Of a DNA stretch of 64,000 bases, positions 34,148 through 43,852 are shown in pieces. The stretch is from HTCC2207 sp002685195 (GTDB lineage: Bacteria > Pseudomonadota > Gammaproteobacteria > Pseudomonadales > Porticoccaceae). Both the position numbers and the translations under genes were made by a program. The notes under the pieces were generated by a model. The model was not told where the DNA came from and did no database searches. It saw nothing but the letters and a program-made list of their open reading frames with translations. Each line of letters starts with the position of its first letter. The stretch's first letter is position 1. Where the stretch lies: the NCBI GenBank assembly GCA_051201675.1, contig CP179212.1, positions 496,001-560,000 of the forward strand, read 5' to 3'.

Positions 34148-34178
34148 GCGCCGCAAGAATATAAGGACCCCTTAGCTC

Positions 34179-36026
34179 ATGCTTAATAAGTTCCCCCTGT
34201 GGAAGAATATGATGATTCTTCTGGTGATTGTCTTCGGGCTCACCTACCAGACCCCTAACTTCTATCCTCCGGATGCTGCCGTTCAGCTGTCTGGTCAAAG
34301 TGGTGCCATGGCCATTGATGAAGCTGTTCTAGAAAAAGTAGAGGGTGCCTTAGCGGAAGGTAATATCGAGTACTTCGGTGGCGAAGCTGATGGTGAGAGT
34401 GCGTTAGTCAGAATAAAAGATAAAGATCTCCAGCTCAGGGCTAAAGAGCTAATTCAAGCTGAGATGGGTGGCGAATATATTGTTGCACTTAATTTAGCCC
34501 CTACCACCCCTGATTGGTTGAGTAGTCTGGGTGGAACACCCATGAAATTGGGTTTAGATCTCAGTGGTGGAGTGCACTTCTTACTTGAAGTAGATCTGGA
34601 TTCTGCCTTGGCGGTTCGTCTCGAGGGTGATCTTGGAGAAATAAAAACCGCGCTCAGAGATGAGCGGATTCGCTATCGTAGTTTAGAGTTGAAAGGTAAT
34701 CAGATTATTGGTCAGTTCCGTGATGCTGATCAGATAGCAAAAGCGATGACAATAGTTCGCACCAATTTTAGAGAGCTTCAGCCACAGAGTGCTCCGGGTC
34801 AAAATCCACTATCCATGGTGCTCAATCTCAGCGAAGTGGCAACCAATACTTTAGAAGATAACGCGATCAAACAAAACCTGACTTCTCTGCGTAATCGCGT
34901 GAATGAGTTAGGTGTCTCTGAGCCACTGGTTTCCAGGCAGGGTAAAAATCGTATTGTTGTTGAATTGCCTGGAGTTCAAGATACAGCTGAAGCAAAACGG
35001 ATTATTGGTAAAACCGCTAACTTGGAATTTCGACTAGAGTCTCAGGGTAGAGGCGGAGACAGCTTTGAGTTCCGCACTCCAGGGGGGCAGGGCCCTAACG
35101 CGCTACTTGAGAAGAAAGCGGTGATTACCGGTGAAAATGTGACTGATGCCCGGGCTAGTTTTGATGAAAATGGCCGACCCCAGGTCAACATAACTTTAGA
35201 TTCCTCTGGCGGATGGCAAATGGGGCACGCTACTCGCGATAATATTGGTCGTCGATTGGGTGTTCTATTTATCGAGTACAAAACCAAGCTGGAAAAATCA
35301 GTCTCAGACACTGGTGAGGTAGAGATTACACCCATTCCCTTCGTTGAAAAGCACATTATCAGCTTGGCTACGGTGCAAGCTCAGTTAGGTAAGCAATTCC
35401 GTATTACTGGATTAGACGGTCAGCGAGAATCTTCTGAACTGGCGTTGCTGCTTAGAGCTGGGGCCTTGGCTGCGCCAATGTACATTGTTGAAGAGCGGAC
35501 CATTGGCCCATCACTAGGTGCTGATAATATTGCCCTCGGGGTAAAATCAGTAACAGTGGGTATGGCTTTTGTATTGTTATTTATGGTGGTGATATATCGA
35601 GCCTTTGGTCTTGCTGCTAATGTGGCTTTGGGAATGAACTTGTTGTTGTTAGTCGCCTTTATGTCTCTACTTGGTGCTACATTAACTCTCCCTGGCATAG
35701 CCGGTATTGTCTTGACTGTCGGTATGGCGGTTGATGCTAATGTTTTAATCTTTTCTCGAATACGAGAAGAGCGAAGAGAAGGAGCTTCTGTGCAGGGTGC
35801 CATTAGTGCGGGTTATGACAGAGCTTTCGTGTCTATTTTGGATGCCAATATTACTACGCTGATTGTTGCGCTCATTCTTTTCTTGATTGGTTCCGGCCCC
35901 GTTCAAGGCTTCGCAGTAACGCTATCAATTGGTATTTTGACCTCGATGTTCACTTCTATCGTGATGACACGAGGATTGGTGAATCTCGTTGTTGGTGGTC
36001 GCAAAATTGAAAAACTCTGGATTTAG
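34179..36026 (+). CDS. secD: Protein translocase subunit SecD
   Basis: SecD and SecF form the inner-membrane complex that uses the proton gradient to help release exported proteins. The 615-residue SecD has an N-terminal membrane helix (NMMILLVIVFGLTYQ), the conserved GLDLSGGVHFLLEVD near residue 125, a large periplasmic domain and a C-terminal six-helix part with ERTIGPSLG, IYRAFGLAANVAL and GMAVDANVLIFSRIREE. Ten bases separate it from secF. Confidence 0.97.
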   Translation: MLNKFPLWKNMMILLVIVFGLTYQTPNFYPPDAAVQLSGQSGAMAIDEAVLEKVEGALAEGNIEYFGGEADGESALVRIKDKDLQLRAKELIQAEMGGEYIVALNLAPTTPDWLSSLGGTPMKLGLDLSGGVHFLLEVDLDSALAVRLEGDLGEIKTALRDERIRYRSLELKGNQIIGQFRDADQIAKAMTIVRTNFRELQPQSAPGQNPLSMVLNLSEVATNTLEDNAIKQNLTSLRNRVNELGVSEPLVSRQGKNRIVVELPGVQDTAEAKRIIGKTANLEFRLESQGRGGDSFEFRTPGGQGPNALLEKKAVITGENVTDARASFDENGRPQVNITLDSSGGWQMGHATRDNIGRRLGVLFIEYKTKLEKSVSDTGEVEITPIPFVEKHIISLATVQAQLGKQFRITGLDGQRESSELALLLRAGALAAPMYIVEERTIGPSLGADNIALGVKSVTVGMAFVLLFMVVIYRAFGLAANVALGMNLLLLVAFMSLLGATLTLPGIAGIVLTVGMAVDANVLIFSRIREERREGASVQGAISAGYDRAFVSILDANITTLIVALILFLIGSGPVQGFAVTLSIGILTSMFTSIVMTRGLVNLVVGGRKIEKLWI

Positions 36027-36036
36027 GAAAAAGATC

Positions 36037-36951
36037 ATGACGCAAGCAAAAATATATAATTTCATGGGTCTTCGCCGATATGCGGTGGTTTTTTCTGCTC
36101 TGATGCTAGTCGTCTCCTCATGGTCTCTTTACACTCAAGGGTTGGTATTAGGGCTAGATTTTTCCGGGGGAACTCAGATTGAAGTGGGTTATGATCAACC
36201 CGCAGATGTTGGTGAACTGCGTGAAAAACTTGAGACTGCGGGGTTTGATAATCCAGTTGTGGTACATTTTGGTTCAGAAACTGATGTGTTAATTCGCCTG
36301 CAGGGTGAACCTGATCAGAAGCTTGCAGAACAGGTGGTTGAGGTTTTGCAGGGAGAAGATGAACAAATAGATCTTCGCCGCGTTGACTTTGTTGGTCCTC
36401 AAATTGGAGAGGAACTGCGTGAAGATGGCGGTTTGGGTATGCTCACGGCTCTAGCGATTGTGATGCTCTACGTAGCCATTCGCTTCCAATTAAAATTCTC
36501 TGTTGGTGCTGTATTGGCGCTAGCCCATGATGTCATTATTACCCTTGGTATTTTTTCATTGGCACGATTTGAGTTTGATTTAACGGTACTTGCGGCTGTT
36601 TTAGCGGTGGTGGGCTACTCTCTTAATGATACGATTGTGGTGTCAGATAGAATTCGCGAGAATTTCCGAAAAATACGCAAAGCATCTCCGGTTGAGGTGA
36701 TCAACGAATCCTTATCTCAGACCCTTTGGCGAACGATCAATACGTCGGCGACTACTATGATTGTGTTATTAGCCTTGTTCTTCATCGGTGGTGAGTTGAT
36801 TCACAACTTTGCTATTGCACTGATGATTGGCGTGGGTATTGGTACTTATTCTTCGATCTATGTAGCGGCCACCGTCATGCTAGCTCTCAATGTTGATAGA
36901 GAAGATCTGCTAGAGACTGTTGAAGGTGAATTGGTGGATGATTTGCCCTAG
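36037..36951 (+). CDS. secF: Protein translocase subunit SecF
   Basis: The 304-residue partner of SecD. The first helix and GLDFSGGTQIEV are standard, as are RRVDFVGPQIGEEL, the conserved GYSLNDTIVVSDRIREN and TINTSATTM. I start at the ATG at 36037, ten bases after the secD stop; a longer frame from 35989 would overlap secD and has no support. It is convergent with the thioredoxin-like gene. Confidence 0.97.
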   Translation: MTQAKIYNFMGLRRYAVVFSALMLVVSSWSLYTQGLVLGLDFSGGTQIEVGYDQPADVGELREKLETAGFDNPVVVHFGSETDVLIRLQGEPDQKLAEQVVEVLQGEDEQIDLRRVDFVGPQIGEELREDGGLGMLTALAIVMLYVAIRFQLKFSVGAVLALAHDVIITLGIFSLARFEFDLTVLAAVLAVVGYSLNDTIVVSDRIRENFRKIRKASPVEVINESLSQTLWRTINTSATTMIVLLALFFIGGELIHNFAIALMIGVGIGTYSSIYVAATVMLALNVDREDLLETVEGELVDDLP

Positions 36952-36985
36952 CGGGGTGATCTTCCATCGATACCATCAGCGCAAC

Positions 36986-37438
36986 CTAGGGCTGGTTAGC
37001 AAATTCCTGGAAATAGTTAAAAATCTCTTGAGGATCAGTTTCTCTGGCTGTACGCCAGCGATCATTGCTGTCAAAATTTAAAACTCTGCCTTTAAGATCT
37101 AGGATAACCACCCGGGGAACTCCTTCTTCGGATGGCATGTCAAAGACCGTATAAAGCTCCATGTTTTGATCGTAATCACCCACGTCGACTCGCATGATCT
37201 CATAGTGCTGAGCTAGAAATTTGGTCACCGTAAGCATTCCCATAACTGCCTCTAGGCATTGAGCGTCTGGGCACCAATTGGCCCCAAAAATCACCAAAGG
37301 TTGCTTCTTTAGTTCTAGGGCTTTGCTAATAAAATCCTTTAATTGCTTTGCCGTGATAACTTGTTCACTGAACGGCTTAGGCAGCTCAGACGGTAGTTGG
37401 TCAACCTCTGTTAATTGAATCATTGGTAATGAGCTCAT
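36986..37438 (-). CDS. Thioredoxin-like protein
   Basis: A 150-residue thioredoxin-fold protein without an evident signal peptide. The active-site region is FGANWCPDAQCLEAV: the two cysteines are separated by PDAQ (CPDAQC) rather than by the two residues of a classical CxxC, so reduction potential and function may differ from thioredoxin. GVPRVVILDLKGRVL supplies the cis-proline strand. Such proteins are often called thioredoxin family proteins of unknown role. Confidence 0.75.
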   Translation of the reverse strand: MSSLPMIQLTEVDQLPSELPKPFSEQVITAKQLKDFISKALELKKQPLVIFGANWCPDAQCLEAVMGMLTVTKFLAQHYEIMRVDVGDYDQNMELYTVFDMPSEEGVPRVVILDLKGRVLNFDSNDRWRTARETDPQEIFNYFQEFANQP

Positions 37439-37495
37439 GCGTATTTTAACTCCGAGTGCTTAATGGGGTTTACAGAGGATAATAACGTAAAAAAT

Positions 37496-40003
37496 TTATC
37501 GGTTAAAACTTAATATTTGCAGGTCCCGCAGCGAAGACGAGGTACCAACATAAACGATAAATGGTCCTGCAGGAATTTTGAATTGTTTTAATTCGGTATC
37601 ATAAATTCCTAGGGGGTGATTAGCAGACGAAGGGTCAATATCTAAGCTCACTTGAACTGTTTCACCCGAGCTTATAGAAACCTTTTGGAAGGCTACAAGA
37701 CGCTTGGGTGGTTGTTTGGGAGCGGGTATCCCAAGATAGACTTGGATAACTGTTTTACCTTGGCGATTACCTTCGTTCGTTACAGGTAGGTTGACTGTAT
37801 AGGTATCTTTGCTAGTTTTGTATACTAAGCTTGCATCACCTACGCTAAATTCTGTGTAGGATAATCCGTGACCAAATGGGAACGCTACGCAGGGGTTACT
37901 TAAGTCCTCTCGCAGAGCGCATTTACCACTAGCATTACTATCATACCAACGATATCCAATCTTTAGGCCTTCCTTGTATTCCACTAATGCTTTGTCCTCG
38001 AAAACAAGGGGAGGGAAGACAGTTATATCTGTGGTATCTACCCATCCGTTGGCCTTGGCAGACGTGCCAGGAAAATGAATAGCATCTTTTGCAATAGTAT
38101 CTAAGAATCCTTTGCCAGCAATAGGGAAGGTCACAGGGGTTTTGCCACTTGGATTGACTGATCCAAATAATACATCTGCCACTATATGGCCGTCTTCCTG
38201 TCCGGGAAACCACACCTCCAAAATCGCGGGCCCAGAATTCCCCAGCAGAGCCCCTGAATTAGGTATGGCAATACCTGCATTGTCTTTCAAAACTACTGCG
38301 GTTTTTTTGAACATATCTCCGGTGGCGGCAAGTATCATTTCTATCATAGCGATCGTTTGGCTGTTGCGCTCTGGATTTAAGTCTTTCCCATCGGTACGAG
38401 CGAGACTGGTAATTTTATTGGGTGCGTCGGTATACCAATCTAAGGTATCTCCTAAACTCAGGGCTGCATTCAGACCTATTTCATCAGCAAAGGTGGCTCG
38501 ATCGGCGCCCTCTTCAGCGATACTGCCAGCCATTATGATAACTGCATCGGCTTGTTTAGCGGCTTCGATAGCTTGATCAATATTAGAGTTATCATCGTCC
38601 ACTAAGGTAAGTTCTATTTTGGTCTCCGTATTTCCTAATTCTTGAAGTACATTCTTTATTCCCTGGAGAGGTGGCACGGTGTAATGAGGGACTACATCTG
38701 AGCTGCCGCCGCCAGCGCCCATCGGGCGGCCAACCATGACACCTCCCGCAACAGCCTGTTGAGCATAGACCTGAGTCGCTTTGCCAATGAGCGCTACGCT
38801 TTTTATACTATTAGAAAAAGGCAGGGTTTGGTTATTTTGTAAAAGCACGGCAGAGGCACTACCCATGGCTCGCGCTTTTCTACCTCCTTCCTCGATTGGC
38901 AATGGTTTTTGGACTAGTGGCCGCTCGAATATACCTAGCTTAAACATCTGTTGGTAGCGCCGTCCAAGGGCTATATCTATATGCTTTAGGGTTAATTCAT
39001 CCTTTGCGAGTGCCTTATCTAGTCTGTCTGGTGACCAGAAAGAGGGAATTGGCATGAGGTGGTCAAGTCCGGCAACGAGAGACTTCGCGGTACTTTTTAC
39101 GGCAAAAAAATCTGACTGTACATAACCTTTGAAACCCCACTGTGTTCGCAAAACGTCGGTGAGTAAGGTCTTGTTTTCACACGCTTGGCTACCGTTGAGG
39201 TCATTGTATGAGCACATTAATGAGGCCACTTCACCTTCTTTTACCGCCATTTCAAATGGCAGTAGATAGAGTTCATGAAGAACCTGCTCATCAATAGTCT
39301 GAGATACGTTGTGCCGATTAGTCTCTTGTTCATTTGCGGCGAAATGCTTGGCCATGGCGATTATGCCAGCATCTTGAATCGTTTTAATCTCAGTGACAGC
39401 GATGCTTCCTGTTAGGTATGGATCTTCACCTTTATATTCAAAATTTCTACCGAGCACCGGGTTGCGAGCTAAATTAACACCTGGCGCCTCGAAAACATGC
39501 AGAGCCATTGCGTGAGCCTCTTGAGCAATTACTTCACCAAAGCTCCGAGCCACATCATGATCAAAGGAAGCGGCAATACCTATGGCTGATGGAAGCGCGG
39601 TAGCTTTAGCAGAGGAAGGGTGTGTATAGGCTGCAAAGGGATTTTGTTTTTGATTGGCAATACTAGGATCAACACAATCATTTTGACCAATACCTACAGG
39701 TCCATTGGTGATTCGTAATGTGGGAATACCTAATTCTTTGATACCTCGGACGTGTCGAGCACCAAAACACTGAGGCAGTTCAGGGATAATTTCAGGAACA
39801 TTACCCACTAGTTGCTGTTGTTTTTGCTCTAATGTCATAGCCTGAAGTAAAAGCTCTGTTCTGACTTCTGGACTCAGAGTAGTATTTAGCCAAAGGGGTT
39901 GGTTAGCCTGATTTGTTCGGCTTTGAGTGCAGGCAACAGAAAATAGAACAAGAGTTAATCCAAGTGTGCTTGCTAATGTTAGTTTGATTGATGTTCTTAA
40001 CAT
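37496..40003 (-). CDS. GH3 family beta-glucosidase, lipoprotein
   Basis: An 835-residue glycoside hydrolase family 3 enzyme that probably releases glucose from laminari- or cello-oligosaccharides. The N-terminus is a lipoprotein signal (LTLVLFSVAC, Cys25), so it is membrane anchored. The GH3 N-domain has the characteristic KHFAANEQETNRH and the nucleophile motif GYVQSDFFAVKS; the C-domain (about residues 385-640) contains AGSIAEEGADRATF and ILEVWFPGQEDG. A fibronectin-type III-like domain closes it (about 715-830). The GH16 enzymes at the left edge of the window would supply its substrate, though 34 kb away. Confidence 0.88.
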   Translation of the reverse strand: MLRTSIKLTLASTLGLTLVLFSVACTQSRTNQANQPLWLNTTLSPEVRTELLLQAMTLEQKQQQLVGNVPEIIPELPQCFGARHVRGIKELGIPTLRITNGPVGIGQNDCVDPSIANQKQNPFAAYTHPSSAKATALPSAIGIAASFDHDVARSFGEVIAQEAHAMALHVFEAPGVNLARNPVLGRNFEYKGEDPYLTGSIAVTEIKTIQDAGIIAMAKHFAANEQETNRHNVSQTIDEQVLHELYLLPFEMAVKEGEVASLMCSYNDLNGSQACENKTLLTDVLRTQWGFKGYVQSDFFAVKSTAKSLVAGLDHLMPIPSFWSPDRLDKALAKDELTLKHIDIALGRRYQQMFKLGIFERPLVQKPLPIEEGGRKARAMGSASAVLLQNNQTLPFSNSIKSVALIGKATQVYAQQAVAGGVMVGRPMGAGGGSSDVVPHYTVPPLQGIKNVLQELGNTETKIELTLVDDDNSNIDQAIEAAKQADAVIIMAGSIAEEGADRATFADEIGLNAALSLGDTLDWYTDAPNKITSLARTDGKDLNPERNSQTIAMIEMILAATGDMFKKTAVVLKDNAGIAIPNSGALLGNSGPAILEVWFPGQEDGHIVADVLFGSVNPSGKTPVTFPIAGKGFLDTIAKDAIHFPGTSAKANGWVDTTDITVFPPLVFEDKALVEYKEGLKIGYRWYDSNASGKCALREDLSNPCVAFPFGHGLSYTEFSVGDASLVYKTSKDTYTVNLPVTNEGNRQGKTVIQVYLGIPAPKQPPKRLVAFQKVSISSGETVQVSLDIDPSSANHPLGIYDTELKQFKIPAGPFIVYVGTSSSLRDLQILSFNR

Positions 40004-40077
40004 TTTCTAATCCGACTGGTTAGCTTCCTATCTTAGTATTCTAATATAATTTACCAATACCATCTTTTAGGTATGCG

Positions 40078-40953
40078 TTATGACCACCAAGGGTAGAACG
40101 GAGGCATGTCGGTAGAAGCTTTCTCAGGAAAATCGGGCGCGCGTTTTTCAAGAAAAGCATCTACTCCTTCCTTGCCACTATTTCTACTCGCATAAAAAAT
40201 AGCTAATGAATCCACTTCATGAGCTTTAACTGGATGATCTTGGGCTCCGTTTCGGTAAATCATTTGTCGTGTCAGTGCCATGGAAACTTGGCTGAAATTC
40301 ACCATTCGAGCTGCTAGTGCATGGGCTTCATTTAAAAGATCTTCCGGAGGATACACCGCCTTTACAAAGCGTTCCTTGAGTAGCGTATCTGCGTCTAATA
40401 TTTCGGCGGTATAACACCACTCTAGGGCGGTCTGAATACCAACGAGTCGGGGCAAAAACCAGCTTGAACAGGCCTCCGGAGTAATCCCAATCTTGTTGAA
40501 TACAAAGCCAACTCTAGCTTTTTCTGATGCTAGTCGAATATCCATCGCGCAGGCCATGGTTGCACCGATGCCAACTGCAGCACCGTTGATAGCACCTATT
40601 ATTGGTTTTTTACAGTCATACATCGCGAGCACCACTTGGCCGCCAGAGTCGCGTACTCCATTTTCAATATCTTCATCATCAAAGCGATCACGGATATCCT
40701 CTATGGTTGGATTTAGGTGTTCATTGAGACCAAACACATTTCCAGCGCTGGTTAAATCCATTCCAGCGCAGAATGCTCTTCCCGCGCCAGTAACTACTAT
40801 TGCCCCGACCGCATCGTCATTACTAGCTCGGTTAAAGGCATCAATTAATTCGTGACTCATTTCGATAGTAAATGAGTTTAAGTGGTCAGGACGGGACAGT
40901 GTTAACGTTAAAATAGAATCTTGCGTTGTATAGTCGATGGTCTTGTAAGTCAT
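40078..40953 (-). CDS. Enoyl-CoA hydratase/isomerase (crotonase) family protein
   Basis: A 291-residue cytosolic crotonase. The fold motifs are SRPDHLNSFTIEMSHEL near the start, the oxyanion-hole stretch VTGAGRAFCAGMDL, then PIIGAINGAAVGIGATMACAMDIRLA (shown as landmark in part), and GITPEACSSWFLPRLVG, which carries a Glu at the usual catalytic position. The insert between about residues 75 and 110 is longer than in most relatives. I start at the ATG at 40953, where the domain begins; the 47 extra upstream codons look non-coding. It is divergent from the aminotransferase at 41131. Confidence 0.85.
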   Translation of the reverse strand: MTYKTIDYTTQDSILTLTLSRPDHLNSFTIEMSHELIDAFNRASNDDAVGAIVVTGAGRAFCAGMDLTSAGNVFGLNEHLNPTIEDIRDRFDDEDIENGVRDSGGQVVLAMYDCKKPIIGAINGAAVGIGATMACAMDIRLASEKARVGFVFNKIGITPEACSSWFLPRLVGIQTALEWCYTAEILDADTLLKERFVKAVYPPEDLLNEAHALAARMVNFSQVSMALTRQMIYRNGAQDHPVKAHEVDSLAIFYASRNSGKEGVDAFLEKRAPDFPEKASTDMPPFYPWWS

Positions 40954-41130
40954 AGTGGTCTCATAGAGATTTTTATTGTTAGTGGTTGAGAGTATATAGC
41001 TCCGATACTGCGAATTTAAGACATGTTTTAAATTAAGATTTTCGTGAGCATATCCCGCCAGGGGTATCCTCAGGCTTACTAATCTGACATACAATCTTTG
41101 CTGAGGATAACGAATAGGCCAATTAAAGCT

Positions 41131-42507
41131 ATGTTGAAGAAACTATTTAAACATTCTGGTAATGCAGAGAGTCACCAGTTCTATGATAGAGCAGGAGTGA
41201 CCAAGGAGCAGTTCGATGCCCAATGGATGCCGTTTACGGGCAATCGTGAGTTTAAACAAAATCCTAGAATGATTGTTGCTGCGGAGGGCAGATATCTTAC
41301 TGCTGCGGATGGGCGGAAAATATTTGATGGATTGTCGGGCCTCTGGACGACTGGCTTAGGGCATTGTCGACCAGAAATTGTTAAGGCTATTTCGGAGCAG
41401 ACAGCCACCCTAGATTTTTTTAGTGGTTTCCAATTCGGACACCCTAAGGCATTCCAATTAGCTGAGCGAATTACGCAGTTTATGCCTGAAGGCCTCAACC
41501 GTGTATTTTACACGGGGTCAGGTTCCGAGAGTGCTGACACCTCCCTTAAAATGGCTCGAGCATACTGGCGCAAAAAAGGTATGGCCTCCAAGACAAGGTT
41601 GATAGGACGTGCTAAAGGTTACCATGGGGTTAACTTTGGTGGAATTAGTGTTGGAGGAATCGTGGGAAACCGGGCGACGTTTGGTCAGACCATTGAATCT
41701 GACCATCTTGCCCACACAATGTTGCCTGAAAATACGTTTAGCCGCGGGATGCCCGAGCAGGGCGCTCATTTAGCTGACGAGCTCTTGTCTATGATTGCTC
41801 TGCATGACTCGAGTAATATTGCTGCAGTTATTGTGGAGCCAATGGCAGGGTCTGCTGGAGTAATACCTCCACCTGTTGGTTATTTAAAAAGACTGCGAGA
41901 GATCTGTGATCAGCACCAGATACTGCTTATTTTTGATGAGGTAATCACAGCCTTTGGCCGGGTAGGCGCAGCTACGGGGGCTGAAGAATACGATGTGGTG
42001 CCTGATATTATTAATGTGGCGAAGCAATTGACTAATGGTTCAGTACCCATGGGAGCTGTGATTGCTAAACAAGAAATTTATGACACTTTCATGGATGGAG
42101 GTGGCCCTGAATACATGGTTGAGTTCCCTCATGGTTATACCTATTCAGGACATCCGTTAGCATGTGCTGCAGGTTTAGCTACTTTGGATTTGCTTGAAAG
42201 AGAAAATAGTTTTGACCAGGTTGCCACCATGGCGCCTATTTTAGAAGAGGCGATACATGGCCTTAAGGGCTCTAAACATGTGGTAGATATCCGTAATTAT
42301 GGATCTGCTGCGGGTATTACTTTGGCTGCAGTTCCTGGTGAGCCAGCGAAACGTCCTTTCGAGGCTGCAATGAAATGCTGGGAGAAAGGATTTTATGTGC
42401 GTTATGGCGGGGATACACTACAGTTAGGTCTACCTTTTTCTACGACACCTAAAGAGATAGATTTACTAGTTAACGCGATGGGCGACGCTATCAACGAGAC
42501 CGACTAA
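41131..42507 (+). CDS. Class III PLP aminotransferase (omega-amino acid-pyruvate type)
   Basis: A 458-residue pyridoxal-phosphate enzyme. Landmarks are WMPFTGNREFKQNP at the N-terminus, the PLP-contact FYTGSGSESADTSLKMAR, the acidic LLIFDEVITAFGRVGA (Asp binding the pyridine nitrogen), the Schiff-base lysine in NVAKQLTNGSVPMGAV and a C-terminal FYVRYGGDTLQLGLP. Family members transaminate beta-alanine, GABA or other amines with pyruvate. The setting, divergent from a crotonase, suggests amino acid or amine degradation. The ATG at 41131 is preferred to the TTG at 41098, which has no ribosome site. Confidence 0.87.
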   Translation: MLKKLFKHSGNAESHQFYDRAGVTKEQFDAQWMPFTGNREFKQNPRMIVAAEGRYLTAADGRKIFDGLSGLWTTGLGHCRPEIVKAISEQTATLDFFSGFQFGHPKAFQLAERITQFMPEGLNRVFYTGSGSESADTSLKMARAYWRKKGMASKTRLIGRAKGYHGVNFGGISVGGIVGNRATFGQTIESDHLAHTMLPENTFSRGMPEQGAHLADELLSMIALHDSSNIAAVIVEPMAGSAGVIPPPVGYLKRLREICDQHQILLIFDEVITAFGRVGAATGAEEYDVVPDIINVAKQLTNGSVPMGAVIAKQEIYDTFMDGGGPEYMVEFPHGYTYSGHPLACAAGLATLDLLERENSFDQVATMAPILEEAIHGLKGSKHVVDIRNYGSAAGITLAAVPGEPAKRPFEAAMKCWEKGFYVRYGGDTLQLGLPFSTTPKEIDLLVNAMGDAINETD

Positions 42508-42516
42508 CGGTCTCGT
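42494..42516. terminator. Hairpin at the end of the aminotransferase gene
   Basis: ACGAGACCG and CGGTCTCGT form a perfect 9-bp stem around a 5-nt loop that contains the aminotransferase stop codon. No strong T-run follows, so it may end transcription imperfectly or protect the RNA. Confidence 0.5.
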
Positions 42517-42553
42517 GTAGCATGGTTTACTTTCGACCCGATATTTCAGGATT

Positions 42554-42988
42554 TCAGGATTCTTGGTCCTTCGATTCAGGTGTTGTGGTTTCTTCGGTCT
42601 CTTTGAGTAGGTCGGGGTTCCAAGTATAAATTCTCTTAATGAAACAACGGTCAATTCCAGAGAGGCCATCGGCGATAATAATTTCATCACCGCGCCCAAG
42701 ACAAGAAGAGCCTCGAGTTCGCGTTGCGACATTATTCATTGCGCGAGAAACGTCACAGATACCTGATAAATCCAGTCGGTATTCATCTCTGACGCCCTTA
42801 GTAAGAATCACAGATTGTCTCTCCCCTTTAATTTCACGCCAGCCGTTAATCGAGCTTGCAAAGCAGATACGCTTAACTTCTTCTCCTTGACGGATGTCGA
42901 CGGTCTGTGGGGTAGAGTCAGTTTTGGTAGACGTGGTACAACCTACTAAAAAGACGACAAAAAATACTGCAGATATTATTTTTTTCAT
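42554..42988 (-). CDS. Small lipoprotein, DUF6491-like
   Basis: A 144-residue lipoprotein. The signal KKIISAVFFVVFLVGC has the lipobox LVGC. The mature part contains RICFASSINGWREI, YRLDLSGICDVSRAM and CLGRGDEIIIAD, a pattern resembling DUF6491 proteins with their conserved cysteines. The function is not known. The start is the ATG at 42988, after an AGGAG ribosome site; a GTG directly before it is the less likely alternative. Convergent with the aminotransferase. Confidence 0.75.
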   Translation of the reverse strand: MKKIISAVFFVVFLVGCTTSTKTDSTPQTVDIRQGEEVKRICFASSINGWREIKGERQSVILTKGVRDEYRLDLSGICDVSRAMNNVATRTRGSSCLGRGDEIIIADGLSGIDRCFIKRIYTWNPDLLKETEETTTPESKDQES

Positions 42989-43076
42989 CACTTACTCCTT
43001 TTTAAAGCTTCGAGTTGCTTAACATTCAATCATAAAATGTAAATTGTATCTGAGATATACGTCACCTATAAGAAGA

Positions 43077-43574
43077 CTAGATTTCCGGTTTTTCTTTTAA
43101 ATGATGGCCCAGTGGGAGTTCAGTTTTGTAGCAAATAGGTTTCAATGAAAAGCTGCTTTTTACATGGCTTATGCCCTTGAATTGAGTCAGGCGTTGATCA
43201 AGAAATTCCTGATAGCTTTGCAAATCTGGCGTAACCACCCTGATTAAGTAATCGAATTCTCCAGTCATTAGATAGCACTCCATAACTTCTGGCCATGAGG
43301 TTACTTGTTTAGCAAAGTCATCCAGTTCTTTTTTAACTTGATGATCCAGGGTGACCTGAATAAACACAGTCACCGGTAAGCCGACTTTGTTGGGATCTAA
43401 CAGACTGACGCGCCTGCTAATATATCCTTTATCTTCGAGATTTTTCACACGCCTGGAGCAAGGAGAGGGTGATAAAAATACTTTATCCGCAAGATCAATG
43501 TTGGGGATTGCGGCATTGCCTTGCAGGATATCGAGAATTCTCCAGTCAGTTGTATCGAGATTATTATTAGCCAT
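43077..43574 (-). CDS. Lrp/AsnC family transcriptional regulator
   Basis: A 165-residue feast/famine regulator. The N-terminal helix-turn-helix is typical: DTTDWRILDILQGNAAIPN, then LADKVFLSPSPCSRRVKNLE and GYISRRVSLLDPNKVGL. The C-terminal RAM domain (about residues 75-150) contains TGEFDYLIRVV, the usual ligand-binding loop. It is divergent from the branched-chain 2-oxoacid dehydrogenase operon 280 bp away, and by analogy with BkdR it probably regulates that operon in response to a branched-chain amino acid. I start at the ATG at 43574, behind AAAGGA; the 27 upstream codons look like leader. Confidence 0.88.
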   Translation of the reverse strand: MANNNLDTTDWRILDILQGNAAIPNIDLADKVFLSPSPCSRRVKNLEDKGYISRRVSLLDPNKVGLPVTVFIQVTLDHQVKKELDDFAKQVTSWPEVMECYLMTGEFDYLIRVVTPDLQSYQEFLDQRLTQFKGISHVKSSFSLKPICYKTELPLGHHLKEKPEI

Positions 43575-43852
43575 TTCCGTTCCTTTGAGAGTCACCTTAT
43601 AGGATTGTCTGAGACCACTAGCTCGATTTAAACTCAATATCACTAAGATTGCCAATTATTGGCTCAAGATAAGGGCTTAGATTCTCATTTTTTGAATATT
43701 GCGCAACTAATACTAAGTTTATAGATTTTTTGCGCAATAAATCCAAATATTTTTGCGATTATCCAGACAACTTTGGTAGGATTTTTTTAACTGCACCATG
43801 GTAATTTATAGGCTAGAGGCAACAAATAAAATGGAATAAAAAGGGGTCTGTT
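43575..43852. other. Lrp-bkd divergent control region
   Basis: A very AT-rich stretch of 278 bp between the Lrp gene and the E1alpha gene, including repeated TTTTTGCG/ATTTTTGCG words near 43725-43760. Lrp-type regulators favour such AT-rich regions. I see no single clear dyad. Confidence 0.4.

Noticed and set aside
42494..42516. A standard Rho-independent terminator for the aminotransferase
   Set aside because: The hairpin is good but no T-run follows on either strand, so it is listed only as a hairpin with moderate confidence.
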